Shown one piece after another: positions 7,779-17,600 of a stretch of 26,724 nucleotides of DNA. A program made the translations under genes and the position numbers. The stretch is from Thermoplasmatales archaeon (GTDB lineage: Archaea > Thermoplasmatota > Thermoplasmata > Methanomassiliicoccales > Methanomethylophilaceae), in the NCBI GenBank assembly GCA_012522645.1, contig JAAYKC010000109.1:1-26724 (forward strand), given 5' to 3'. Under the pieces are notes generated by a model. It did no database searches. It worked only from the letters and a program-made list of their open reading frames with translations, and was not told the origin of the DNA. How positions within the stretch are numbered: position 1 is the stretch's first letter; the number at the start of each line of letters is the position of its first letter.

Positions 7779-9389
7779 TCATACGTCAGGCTTCTGGTCG
7801 TCGGGCACTATCATCGCCTCTTCCAGGGCCTTGGCCTCAGCTTTGTTCTTCTCCTTCCATTCGGCCAGAGGCACGGAGAACTTGGCCTCCACCTCCTTGC
7901 GGTACTCCGGACCGGAGTTGAAAGCACAGAACGGTATCACGCGCAGGTCGGGCGTCACATAATGAATGGCGCAGCGCTCCACTCTCTCGATGTCATAGTT
8001 GTAGGAATCCTGGAAGTGCATCCCTCCGATGAACATCATCTTCCATGAGAAGACCGCAAGGGTCTTCTTGGATTTCTTGCTCATTATGTTCCCCATGACC
8101 TTGAGGAAGGTCTTCTTGGAGAGCCCTTCCGGCACCTTATCATCGTAGATGCATTTGTTCATGAGCCTGTAGGCCTTGAAGATATAGTACTTCTTGAAAC
8201 GGGACTTGTCCGCCTTGTTCGCCAGCTTATCGAGTCCCAGCACGAACTTCTCCACATCTATGAACCTCGGAAGAGGTATGACATTGTCATTCTCATCCTT
8301 GAAGAGATATGTTGCCAGTCCGCAGTGGGGGTGGGTGGTGAAGGTGATCTTGCGGTCCCCCATCAGGATGGATGCGAACTTGGAGATGGGCGCCACCACG
8401 GGAACCGGGTACCAGTCGTCCTTTGTGGTGTATCCTGTCTGTTCATTGACCGAATTCACCAGGTCCGGGAGGGTGAATCTTCCTTTCTCCAGCTCCTCCT
8501 TGGTTATCCTTCCTGTGAACGCCACGGGCTGGAAGTTGACACCGCGAACAATGTCGGCATTATCGAAGGCGAACTTCACTATGTCGCCGATCTGATGGTC
8601 ATTGACCCCTTTCACGATCGTGGGCACGAGCACCACCGAAGGTTTGTGCTCCAGCTGCCTGATGTTTTCCAGGACCTTCAGTTTCACATTGAACATCTTC
8701 CGGTCCCTTGCCTGTACGTAGACGTCGTCGCTGACGCCGTCGAAGGAGAGGTACACCGTGTTGAGCCCTGCCTCCACTGCCGCCTTGAGCACCTCGGGGT
8801 TCTTGGCGAACACAAGGCCGTTCGTTGCCACCTGGATCTGGGCGAATCTCAATTCCTTGGCTTTCGCGATCACCCTCACGAAGTCCGGATGGATCGTCGG
8901 CTCTCCTCCCGAGAACTGGACTGCCGTGCATTTGATGGGCTCCTCGTTTCTCAGCACCTGCATCATGGCCACGATCTCATCGTACGAGGGCTCGTAGACA
9001 TAGCCTGCCTGATTCGCATTGGCGAAGCATATGGGGCAGTTCATATTGCATCTGTTCGTAAGGTCGATGTTGGCGAGAGAGGTGGAAGAGTGCATATCCA
9101 CCCTGCGGCCGTCTATCTTTATGTGGACATTGTCCTCACCGTCCCTCTTGGGATTTATCAGACCTATCCCGTCCGTAGCGAATTTCTCGCTCCGGAGATA
9201 TATCTCCGTATCGGACCATATCAGGCTGTCGAATTCTCCGTGTTCCGGGCAGGTCTTCTTTGCGTAGACCTTCCCCTCCTTATCGTAGTACTCCGCGACC
9301 AGAATCTTCCCGCATTCGGGGCATATGGATTCTGTCTTTTTGGGCAACCCCTTCTGGGGGGTATATTCTTTCGTTGTAGAAGATGACAT
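7779..9389 (-). CDS. tes: Radical SAM tetraether lipid synthase (Tes, MJ0619 family)
   Basis: Joins the phytanyl chain ends of two archaeol-type lipids by a carbon-carbon bond to make macrocyclic archaeol or glycerol dialkyl glycerol tetraethers. With the chosen start the protein has 536 residues. It opens with a Cys-knuckle (C23, C26, C47 and CPEHG), typical of the MJ0619 family, then a radical SAM core with CNMNCPIC (C114, C118, C121) and SGGEP (160-164). Further cysteines in HPHCGLATY, ERCAIHY and PFCAFN near the C-terminus could hold auxiliary metal centres. The ATG at 9389 is preceded by GGAAGGG; a longer frame beginning with TTG at 9413 lacks support. First gene of an operon with ferredoxin and geranylgeranyl reductase. 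Related family members with other lipid substrates cannot be fully excluded. Confidence 0.87.
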   Translation of the reverse strand: MSSSTTKEYTPQKGLPKKTESICPECGKILVAEYYDKEGKVYAKKTCPEHGEFDSLIWSDTEIYLRSEKFATDGIGLINPKRDGEDNVHIKIDGRRVDMHSSTSLANIDLTNRCNMNCPICFANANQAGYVYEPSYDEIVAMMQVLRNEEPIKCTAVQFSGGEPTIHPDFVRVIAKAKELRFAQIQVATNGLVFAKNPEVLKAAVEAGLNTVYLSFDGVSDDVYVQARDRKMFNVKLKVLENIRQLEHKPSVVLVPTIVKGVNDHQIGDIVKFAFDNADIVRGVNFQPVAFTGRITKEELEKGRFTLPDLVNSVNEQTGYTTKDDWYPVPVVAPISKFASILMGDRKITFTTHPHCGLATYLFKDENDNVIPLPRFIDVEKFVLGLDKLANKADKSRFKKYYIFKAYRLMNKCIYDDKVPEGLSKKTFLKVMGNIMSKKSKKTLAVFSWKMMFIGGMHFQDSYNYDIERVERCAIHYVTPDLRVIPFCAFNSGPEYRKEVEAKFSVPLAEWKEKNKAEAKALEEAMIVPDDQKPDV

Positions 9390-9423
9390 GGATACCCTTC
9401 CTTTCTTACACAAATGCCGTTCC

Positions 9424-9431
9424 TTTTATAA
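9424..9431 (-). promoter_or_regulatory. TATA box for the tes-fdx-ggr operon
   Basis: The minus strand reads TTATAAAA (context ATTATAAAAGG). A start of transcription about 25 bases downstream would leave a short leader that contains the GGAAGGG ribosome binding site before the ATG at 9389. Confidence 0.65.
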
Positions 9432-9511
9432 TGATTTACCCGTGCGGACAGGGACCCACAGCGTACATAAGCGGCAGGTTTCGCATAAGTTAGTGTAATC
9501 GTAGGTTCCAC

Positions 9512-9519
9512 CTTATATC
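9512..9519 (+). promoter_or_regulatory. TATA box for the lamin-tail protein gene
   Basis: CTTATATC is centred about 28 bases ahead of the ATG at 9544; no ribosome binding site lies between, so a leaderless message is likely. The 154-base divergent region to the tes start also holds two copies of CATAAG (9467 and 9484 approximately), of unknown meaning. Confidence 0.5.
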
Positions 9520-9543
9520 CCGCCGCTCCGCCAAGACCTCCTC

Positions 9544-12500
9544 ATGAACAGGATTTCGCCCGTACGCAGGAACAGGGGCGGCAACATGCCCTTTGCCCTG
9601 ATCGCCGTGACCCTCCTTCTGCTCGGGTCCGTCTACGGTGTGGTCTACGCCTCCATCGAGAACGCCGAGAACGAGACCGAGAACATAAAGCGGGAGATCA
9701 TCGCCCTGGACGATGCCGTCATCGCCACCGAGCTGGATCTCAGGGCGCGGTTGGGCAGTATATTGGGTGAGATAAGCCGCGGCGGGGGCACTCTCATTGA
9801 CAGGTGCGCCGCATTCGATTCCATGACCGCGGACCTGATGAGCTCCTATCCCAGGAGAGACCGGGGCGTGTCCGTGACGATTTTGGACAGCAGCATAGGC
9901 CTGAGCGTTGAGAGGCTCAGAGTCTCATATGAACCGGGTGCCGGATCGGCACCGTCCTTCCTGCGGGCCACGGGATATGTGGATGCGAGATTCGATTCTG
10001 GCAGCGGCACAACGGAAAGAAGGCTTGAGATCAGCGCAGACGGCACGTCCGGGCTCCCCCTCCTCATCGGGAGCAGCTCCTTATTCCAGCTGTCCCTGGA
10101 AGGAGATGAGTCCGCGCTGACGCAGATGATGTCGTATCAGCTGACCTCACTGGCTCAGAGCAGGATTCTCTCGGGCTACGGCTCGATGAACGCATTCGGC
10201 AGAACAGGGACATCGTCCATAATCACAGAGGATGACGTCGCCAGGGCGTACAGGATATCGGTCTCCCTGATCGAGGCTATGTGCTTCAGGGACACCGGCG
10301 ACGGGAACAGTCTTATCGAGGGCTCCCAACGGTTCGATGCGGCTGATTACATAAGCGGCGGTTACGTTGACATCGACCTGTGCCAGATATTCGCCCAAAC
10401 GCTGATATCCATGCTGGATGCGCTGTTGCTGCAGTGGATGCAGTACTTCATGCTCAATGAGGTGTCGGATATCATAGATGCGGTGAACGATGCCGTCAGG
10501 AAGGGGTGGAATGCCATCGTCTCATTCTTCACGGGAACGACGGAATCGGACACCGTGAGGGATTACCTCAGGGACATTATGAAGAGCCAGGGTATCCCGG
10601 AAAAGGATTACAGGTGGCTGATGAAAGGGGAGCGTTATACGGTGACGGTTCCGGAGGGGGACTTCATCGTCGCAGCAGGCAGCATCACAGAAACGGTTCA
10701 CATACCCAGGATGCAGGTCTCTGTGCCCTATCCGGAATCGGATGCGGTATCCTGGTCCGGATGGGATTCATTCATGGATGAATACCGCGGCGACAGGAAT
10801 GAGATCAGGGAGACACTGAAGGGCTTCGTGAAATCAATAGCCGCGGACCTGGCCGGCATGACCGGGCTCAACGTTGTCAGGGTCCCCTGCGATCCCACGG
10901 ACGATACGGCATTCGTGCAGACTTTGGGGGATGCCGTGACCGCAGCCATGGACGGGAGCACTGATCTGCTGATCAGGACGATGGAGAACACCGTGAGATC
11001 GGGAGAGGTGATCGACCCGCTCTATTCAGCCATGTATGAGAAGATGAGGTCACAGGCCGGGTCTTTGTTCAGAAGAGGGGACATAAGCGGGAACATACAA
11101 TCCGCTCTCGGAACCGCCATAGGATCCTATATCACAGCCAACTACGGCGAATCCCTGGATCCCGGGCTCGTAGACCGGGTGATAAGGACCTGCGACACGG
11201 CAGGAGCGGAGAGAGCCATGAATGCAGTGATGTCCGCAAAAGAGAGCTCTCGCCTTGCCCTTTTCGAAGAGACCCTGGGAAACATAACCAGGGATTCAGG
11301 TTCGGTCATGAGGACCGTCATATCCGCCGTGATGGAGAAGAGCATCTCGATCATCGATATCATGCCCTCTGTGAAGAAGAGGATGCTCGACGTCTACAAC
11401 CAGTCGATGGAGAATATCAACATGAGCCCGGGGGCGGGGATCACCGATCTGTCGGGGCAAGGGGCATTCCTTCTCCGCGATGAGGGGAACAGTACATTCT
11501 CAGAGAAGGTGTCAGTGGAGGATTGGGGGCATATCGACATCAGGATTCGGCAGCCCAAGGACAACCCCGACGGATGCATCCACTACGTGGGATTCGGCAA
11601 CCACCGGGCCGCTTCTTACTCCGCATCATTCGTGGTCTCACTGACCGGGGTGCTTAGCTACAGAGCATCCTCCTTCTCGGACCTGTCCTCGGCCCTGGGA
11701 GTCTCCGACGGGGAATTCTCCGGTTCCGCGGATCTGAATGCGAGTGTCGAGATCGTATGCGTGAGCGGATGGCCCCTTGCAGGAGTGGATTACAAAGCAA
11801 GCAATACGTTCATATCCGATGCATGGGCAGCGATCCTGGAACTCACAGAGCCTTTGATGGGCCCTTTGAGGCAGTTCTACTCGGCCATAAAGGAGGTCGC
11901 ATCGGCCTGCGGCAGGGCCATTCTTGAGATCTCGCAGATGATGGCTGAGTTCGTACAGAAGCTGTACGATGCGCTCATGCCCGTCGTGGACGCCTTCAAT
12001 GAACTGGCCTCGATGTGCTCGGACCTCCTGGCGGATGTGTGCATCTCTGCGATCGACATCGGGGCAGCCAGTCAGACCGTGAAGATAGACCTGTTCGGCC
12101 TCACCCTCACTCTGAAGACCCAGGTGGCGACTCTCGTGAAGAACACGAAGAACATCATCTCCATAACGCTCTCGAAGGAGAACGGGGAGACGGGATTCTC
12201 CGCGACCATGAGCCTTAAGAAGACCGGTGAGAAATACAGCTTCGTCTGCAGCGGGTCCGCACACGGGAAGGACTGGCGGGTCGATGCATCTGCGGACCCA
12301 TTCATGAAGAGCAGCCAGCTCCTCGGCATAAGCGGGCACGTCAGGGGCGTGGAGTTCAGCGCCTCGGTGCCGGAGCTCGTGCAGTACCGTCAGATAGAGG
12401 CGAGGCTGTCTGACATGCCCGGCATCGGGACCGTTATGTCCAACATACCGGTGCCCGTGCCCGGATACAAGGGCAGTTTCGATCTGGGTCTGTGCCTGAA

Positions 12501-13572
12501 ATACGATCTTCCCCTGAAAACGGGGCTCGTCATAAACGAGTTCGAATCGAATCCCCCCGGAGATGATGCGGGCAACGAATGGGTCGAGCTTTACAACGCC
12601 TCCGGGAAAACAGTCAACCTGGAGGGGTACTCTCTGTATCCCGGGAGCGGGGAGATGAAGGGGAAGGTCCTTAGCGGCATCATCCTGCCTCCCGGCGGCA
12701 GAACGGTCATAACGTTCGACAAACAGGCGCTGAACAACTCCAAGAGCGCGCATTCGAACGGCGACTGCGTCATACTCGCAGACCCGGACGGCAACATCAT
12801 CGATAAGACGCCTTACAAGACGGATACGGATAACAGCGACTTCACATGGCAGAGGAGCGCGGATGCGGCGACCGTCTGGAGCTACATGAAGGGGACCCCG
12901 GGGGAGAGGAACGGGGGATCCGTGCCCGGCGGCATACTGATGAAGGTCTTCATCCTAGAGTGCATAAAGAATGCGGCTGAGAAGGCATTCCTGGAGATGG
13001 GGAACAGGATAAAATCAGTGGATGATGTGGCAAAATATCTCGAGAGGGTCATGGAGCTGGTCATAAACGATATGATATCCTCCATAGCCGGGATAATCGT
13101 GGATGCGTACTTCTTCATCGAACTGGAGCTCACCGACCTGGCCGAGACCCAGCATTACGGTTTGGAAGTGGCGATCGGCACAGGTCCTGAGATGATGGAG
13201 GCGGCCATGAGGTGGCTGATCGGGCAGATAGGCGTCATGACCAAATACGTGGGCAACCCGGCGGGGATCAGCCCTGCGGACATAGTAACTGACGGGATCT
13301 ACATCAGGACGATCATCTACGCAGGGGTGTCGGCCCCCAAGTTCCTGGGTGCCGATGCCGGTGTGCAGGTGGATGCGGGGATCTCGGTCAGCGTGAACCT
13401 GTCCGCCGTCTGCACTGTGTTCGGAATGGAGAGAGGCAGGTGGAAAGCGGAGATAGGAGTGGTCATAAGGGATCTCCCCTCCGGGCTGGTACCGCCCTTC
13501 CTCAAAGCGGACACAGATAAGAAGTCGGACCTCTGGCTATTCAAAGCTGAGTTCAGCAGGTATGACCCGTGA
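9544..13572 (+). CDS. Giant membrane-anchored surface protein with lamin-tail domain
   Basis: A 1342-residue protein. After a basic start (RRNRGG) there is a single hydrophobic segment at about residues 16-37 (MPFALIAVTLLLLG), so it is probably exported and anchored at its N-terminus, or processed like a pilin-type precursor. A long helical region with Ser/Thr-rich parts follows. Residues about 996-1120 form a lamin-tail domain (VINEFESNPPGDDAGNEWVELYN, then GYSL and later strands); such domains occur in many secreted microbial proteins. About 220 residues remain after it. The start resembles large haloarchaeal proteins (which I recall as the DUF7286 group) found with archaeal type II/IV secretion genes, but this is recollection only. 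Monocistronic, with its own TATA box and a strong hairpin after the stop. Function unknown. Confidence 0.8.
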   Translation: MNRISPVRRNRGGNMPFALIAVTLLLLGSVYGVVYASIENAENETENIKREIIALDDAVIATELDLRARLGSILGEISRGGGTLIDRCAAFDSMTADLMSSYPRRDRGVSVTILDSSIGLSVERLRVSYEPGAGSAPSFLRATGYVDARFDSGSGTTERRLEISADGTSGLPLLIGSSSLFQLSLEGDESALTQMMSYQLTSLAQSRILSGYGSMNAFGRTGTSSIITEDDVARAYRISVSLIEAMCFRDTGDGNSLIEGSQRFDAADYISGGYVDIDLCQIFAQTLISMLDALLLQWMQYFMLNEVSDIIDAVNDAVRKGWNAIVSFFTGTTESDTVRDYLRDIMKSQGIPEKDYRWLMKGERYTVTVPEGDFIVAAGSITETVHIPRMQVSVPYPESDAVSWSGWDSFMDEYRGDRNEIRETLKGFVKSIAADLAGMTGLNVVRVPCDPTDDTAFVQTLGDAVTAAMDGSTDLLIRTMENTVRSGEVIDPLYSAMYEKMRSQAGSLFRRGDISGNIQSALGTAIGSYITANYGESLDPGLVDRVIRTCDTAGAERAMNAVMSAKESSRLALFEETLGNITRDSGSVMRTVISAVMEKSISIIDIMPSVKKRMLDVYNQSMENINMSPGAGITDLSGQGAFLLRDEGNSTFSEKVSVEDWGHIDIRIRQPKDNPDGCIHYVGFGNHRAASYSASFVVSLTGVLSYRASSFSDLSSALGVSDGEFSGSADLNASVEIVCVSGWPLAGVDYKASNTFISDAWAAILELTEPLMGPLRQFYSAIKEVASACGRAILEISQMMAEFVQKLYDALMPVVDAFNELASMCSDLLADVCISAIDIGAASQTVKIDLFGLTLTLKTQVATLVKNTKNIISITLSKENGETGFSATMSLKKTGEKYSFVCSGSAHGKDWRVDASADPFMKSSQLLGISGHVRGVEFSASVPELVQYRQIEARLSDMPGIGTVMSNIPVPVPGYKGSFDLGLCLKYDLPLKTGLVINEFESNPPGDDAGNEWVELYNASGKTVNLEGYSLYPGSGEMKGKVLSGIILPPGGRTVITFDKQALNNSKSAHSNGDCVILADPDGNIIDKTPYKTDTDNSDFTWQRSADAATVWSYMKGTPGERNGGSVPGGILMKVFILECIKNAAEKAFLEMGNRIKSVDDVAKYLERVMELVINDMISSIAGIIVDAYFFIELELTDLAETQHYGLEVAIGTGPEMMEAAMRWLIGQIGVMTKYVGNPAGISPADIVTDGIYIRTIIYAGVSAPKFLGADAGVQVDAGISVSVNLSAVCTVFGMERGRWKAEIGVVIRDLPSGLVPPFLKADTDKKSDLWLFKAEFSRYDP

Positions 13573-13595
13573 ACAGACCGTCATCCGCAGACCGG

Positions 13596-13621
13596 GGGCG
13601 GCCGGGGATTGACGGCCGCCC
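13596..13621 (+). terminator. Strong hairpin after the lamin-tail protein gene
   Basis: GGGCGGCCG and CGGCCGCCC form a perfect 9-bp stem with an 8-base loop, 24 bases after the stop and just before the NOG1 TATA box. No T tract follows, so it may protect the 3' end rather than stop transcription. Confidence 0.5.
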
Positions 13622-13628
13622 TCGAAAA

Positions 13629-13637
13629 CCTTTATAG
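13629..13637 (+). promoter_or_regulatory. TATA box for the NOG1-polC operon
   Basis: CCTTTATAG is centred about 29 bases before the ATG at 13662, with no ribosome binding site in between, suggesting a leaderless transcript. Confidence 0.6.
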
Positions 13638-13661
13638 GAAGCACATTATAGCCTCGTTCAT

Positions 13662-14651
13662 ATGGCATCCGAGACCGCCAAGATACCCACTGTCCTGAGC
13701 GCGGACGAACTGTTGGACAAAGCATTCGGCAGGGCATCCAAGGTCTCCATAGGCGGTTCGGACGCATTGGACAGGCTGAAGAAGACCTCTCTCGGAAAGG
13801 TCACCGCCATAGGCGATATAATCAAGGACACGCTGGACAAGTACGTTGATACGTTCCCCCGCATCGAGAAGGAGGAGGACTTCTTCCCTGAGCTTGTGAA
13901 CCTTGTGGTAGGGCTCGACCAATACAAGAAATCCCTCGGCGCCGTCAAATGGGCCTCCAACAGGACGGAGATCCTCAGGAAGGAGGCCCTCCGGAAGATA
14001 AGGAGATCCAAGGACCCCCGGTTCATCGATATGGCCCGCAACGAATTCTACGGCAGGATATCATCTGTGCTGAGACAGATCTCAAAGGATCTGCTTTTCC
14101 TGCAGAGCGCCAGAGACAAGATCAGAAAGCTCCCGTACGTCAGCGCGAAGGTGCCGACCCTTGTGGTGGCAGGGTTCCCCAACGTCGGGAAGAGCCGCAT
14201 AGTCACAGAGCTCAGCACGGCCGAGCCCGAGATAGCCCCGTATCCGTTCACCACCAAGGGGATCGTGATCGGGCACATGGACGACGGCTGGAGAAGATTC
14301 CAGGTCATAGATACGCCCGGTCTCCTGGACAGGGAGTTGGAGGAGAGGAACGCCATCGAGAGGCAGGCCATACTGGCATTGAAATACCTTACTCATGTGA
14401 TCCTCTTCGTCATAGATCCCACGGAGACATGCGGATACACTCTGGAGAAGCAGACGGCTCTCCTGGAATCCGTGCAGAGGGGCTTCGGAGGCGTTGAGAT
14501 CATAATCGCAGAGAGCAAGAGCGATATGCTTCACACAGACAGCGGAAGGCTCTCCTTCTCCTCCGAAACGGGCGAGAACGTTGATACTCTGCGCAAGACC
14601 GTGGTGGATGCTCTGAGAAGGATCGACCTCGGGGAGGAGGAGGATGTCTAG
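13662..14651 (+). CDS. NOG1-type GTPase (ribosome assembly)
   Basis: Archaeal homologue of the nucleolar GTPase NOG1, of the OBG class, which acts in assembly of the large ribosomal subunit. In 329 residues the first 160 form the family's helical N-terminal domain; the G domain follows with G1 GFPNVGKS (171-178), switch I threonines in YPFTTKG (195-200), G3 DTPGLLDR (217-224) with the NOG1-type ERNAIERQA, and G4 at SKSD (285-288). Ser replaces the usual Asn at G4, a mild deviation. It ends with TAG and overlaps the start of polC by eight bases; a TGA follows in frame four codons later. Pairing with a replication polymerase in one transcript has no obvious functional reason. Confidence 0.93.
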   Translation: MASETAKIPTVLSADELLDKAFGRASKVSIGGSDALDRLKKTSLGKVTAIGDIIKDTLDKYVDTFPRIEKEEDFFPELVNLVVGLDQYKKSLGAVKWASNRTEILRKEALRKIRRSKDPRFIDMARNEFYGRISSVLRQISKDLLFLQSARDKIRKLPYVSAKVPTLVVAGFPNVGKSRIVTELSTAEPEIAPYPFTTKGIVIGHMDDGWRRFQVIDTPGLLDRELEERNAIERQAILALKYLTHVILFVIDPTETCGYTLEKQTALLESVQRGFGGVEIIIAESKSDMLHTDSGRLSFSSETGENVDTLRKTVVDALRRIDLGEEEDV

Positions 14652-17600
14652 GATCGCCCTCAGTGACGGTATGAGGGCATATTTCGAGGGACTCGATCGC
14701 AAGAACAATGAGTGTTATGAGCTGGCCGAGAGAGCCAGAAAGACAGGTAAGGACCCGGAGACCTTCGTTGAGGTCCCCCGGGCAGAGGACCTCGCATCAA
14801 GAGTGGAGGAGCTTCTGAGAGACTATGATGTGAAGGGCATAGCAGAGGATATAAGGGAGCTCACCGACAAATACGGGAACAGGGAGGTCGTCTCCCTGAT
14901 GGTGGCGGGAAGGGTCGCCAAGAGGCCCGCAGAGACCAGAGAGAAGGCTATCGACAGAGCCATAAGGGCAGGTCTGGCCGTTCTGACGGAAGGGATCCTC
15001 GTCGCACCTCTGGAGGGGCTCGCTGATACCAAGGTCAAGAGCAACCCTGACGGCAGCGAGTACATCGATCTGATGTTCGCAGGGCCCATCAGAGCGGCCG
15101 GGGGCACTGCGCAGGCCATGAGCGTCCTCATAGCGGACGTTGTGAGGCAGGAGATCGGCATAGGAGAATACCAGCCCACAAGACAGGAAGTGGACAGATT
15201 CATAGAGGAGATCCCGCTCTATAAACAGTGCCAGCACATTCAATATTCACCTTCTGCGGAAGAGATAAGGCTCATCGTCGGGAACTGCCCGATATGCATT
15301 GACGGAGAAGGCACCGAGAGGGTGGAGATCTCCGGTTTCAGGGATCTTCCCAGGATAGAGACGAACAGGGTCCGCGGAGGAGCCTGCCTTGTGGTCGCAG
15401 AGGGAATGTGCCAGAAGGCTTCCAAACTGCAAAAGCATGTGAAGAATCTCAATATCAAGGGGTGGGGGTTCATGGATGAGTATCTGAACCTGAGGAACCC
15501 GGGCAACTCCGAGGACAGCGCATCGGCGAGAGTCCTGAGGCCCTCAGAGAAATACCTCGCGGACATCGTTGCGGGAAGGCCCATATTCGGCCATCCGTCA
15601 AGACCGGGGGGATTCAGGCTCAGGTACGGAAGGGGGAGGACGTGCGGACTGGCCGCTCTGGCATTCAACCCCGCCTCCATGTACGCCATGGACGAGTTCC
15701 CCGCACTGGGGACCCAGGTCAAGACCGAACGTCCGGGCAAAGCGTGCGTGGTGACCCCCTGTGATGCCCTGGATGGGCCCATACTGCTGCTGAAGGACGG
15801 CAGCCTCATCTATTGCGACACTAAGGAAGAGGTCATCGGGATCCACTCAGAGATATCCGAGATCATAGACAACGGGGAGATCCTTGTGCCGTTCGGAGAG
15901 TTCTGTGAGAACAACCACTTCCTGGTACCCTGCGGATACAACATGGACTGGCACAAACAGGAGCTTGCTGCGAAAGGGGACCTCCCCGAGGATTGGGAGA
16001 GCCCTTCGTGGGAGAGGGCGAAGGAGATGTCCAAGACATCGGGCGTACCGCTGCACCCCGGATTCAATCTGTTCTGGTCCGATATCACGATAGAGGACCT
16101 TGAGGGCCTCCGCTCATTCATATTGATGAACGGCACGTTCTCAGAAGGGCATCTCTCGCTGCCCAGGGAGAAGAGATTCAAAAAGATCCTGGAGAACCTG
16201 GGCGCTCTGCACGGGATCAGGGACGGCAGGATCATGATAGGTCATTACGCCCTCCCCCTGCTTGAGGGGCTGGGACTCGCTCCGGGAGAGAGCATCACAG
16301 AAGCCGCTGCATTCAGCGGAGAATCCCCCCTGGAGGCCGTGAGCCGCACCATGGGGCTGGAGGTCAGATCAAGAGGCGGGACCCGAATCGGAACGAGAAT
16401 GGCCAGGCCTGAGAAGTCGAAGGACCGGCGCAGCGCCCCTATGGTGCACGGGCTCTTCCCCGTAGGGGATGTGCCGGCCTACCGCAAGGAACTGAACACG
16501 GCCATCCAGAACATCGGGAGGGCCGGCAGCAGCAGGAAGACCATATCCATTCCGACAGGCAAGAGGAAATGCCCATCCTGCGGTACTGGCACATTCCGCA
16601 CATGGTGCAGGGACTGCGATAAGCATACCGACCTCATACCGATGAAGAAGAAATTCGGGGAGTTCAACAAGGAGAGCATCGGACTCTCGGAGGAGGTGGA
16701 TGCTGCACTGTCAACGCTTAAGGTGACCATGCCCAAGGAGGTGAAGGTCCTTGATTCCCTGATCAGCAGGGATGAGGTGCCGGAGAGCATCGAGAAGGGG
16801 ATCCTGCGAGCCATATATGATTTGGGCGTGAACAAGGACGGAACGCTGCGGTATGATATGACCGACCTGCCTCTTACACATTTCAAGCCCTCTGAGATCG
16901 GACTGCCGGTGGAAAAGGCTGTGGAACTGGGTTACACACATGATATGAACGGGGCCCCTCTGACGGACGGGGATCAGATGTGCGAGCTGAAGGTACAGGA
17001 TGTGATCCCTAACGTAGGGTGCGGCGACTACATGGTCCGCGTATCCCAATTCACGGACGATCTGCTCGAGAATTTCTACGGCCAAGAGAGGTACTATAAC
17101 GTCAAGAGCAGGGATGAACTGCTGGGTCATTTGATCATAGGATTGGCCCCCCATACATCCGGCGGCATACTGTGCCGTATAATCGGTTACACTGATGCGA
17201 ACGGAGCTTATGCCCATCCTTTCTTCCATGCGTCCAAGAGAAGGAACTGCGACGGGGATGAGGACAGCCTGATCCTGCTTCTGGACGGTCTGCTCAACTT
17301 CTCCAGATCATACCTGCCCAACAGGCGCGGCGGGCTCATGGATGCCCCTCTGGTCCTCACCACAAGATTGGATCCGAATGAGATAGATAAGGAGGCTCAC
17401 AACATCGACTGCCTCAGGGAGTATCCTCTGGAGCTGTACCGTGCCGCGGAGGCCATGGAGGATACGAAAGGAGTGGAGAAGATCATGGATCTCGTCGCCG
17501 GCAGGATCGGCACCGAGAGGCAATATGAGGGCTTCGGATTCACCCATGATACACGGGACATATCCGAAGGGCCGAAGAAATCGGCCTACACGACACTTGT

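Noticed and set aside
9390..9413. Start of the tetraether synthase at a TTG eight codons upstream
   Set aside because: The ATG at 9389 has a good ribosome binding site (GGAAGGG), and the upstream codons cover that site.
11638..12753. A 371-codon open frame on the minus strand
   Set aside because: Antisense to the lamin-tail protein, rich in Arg, His and Pro, with no promoter or ribosome binding site.
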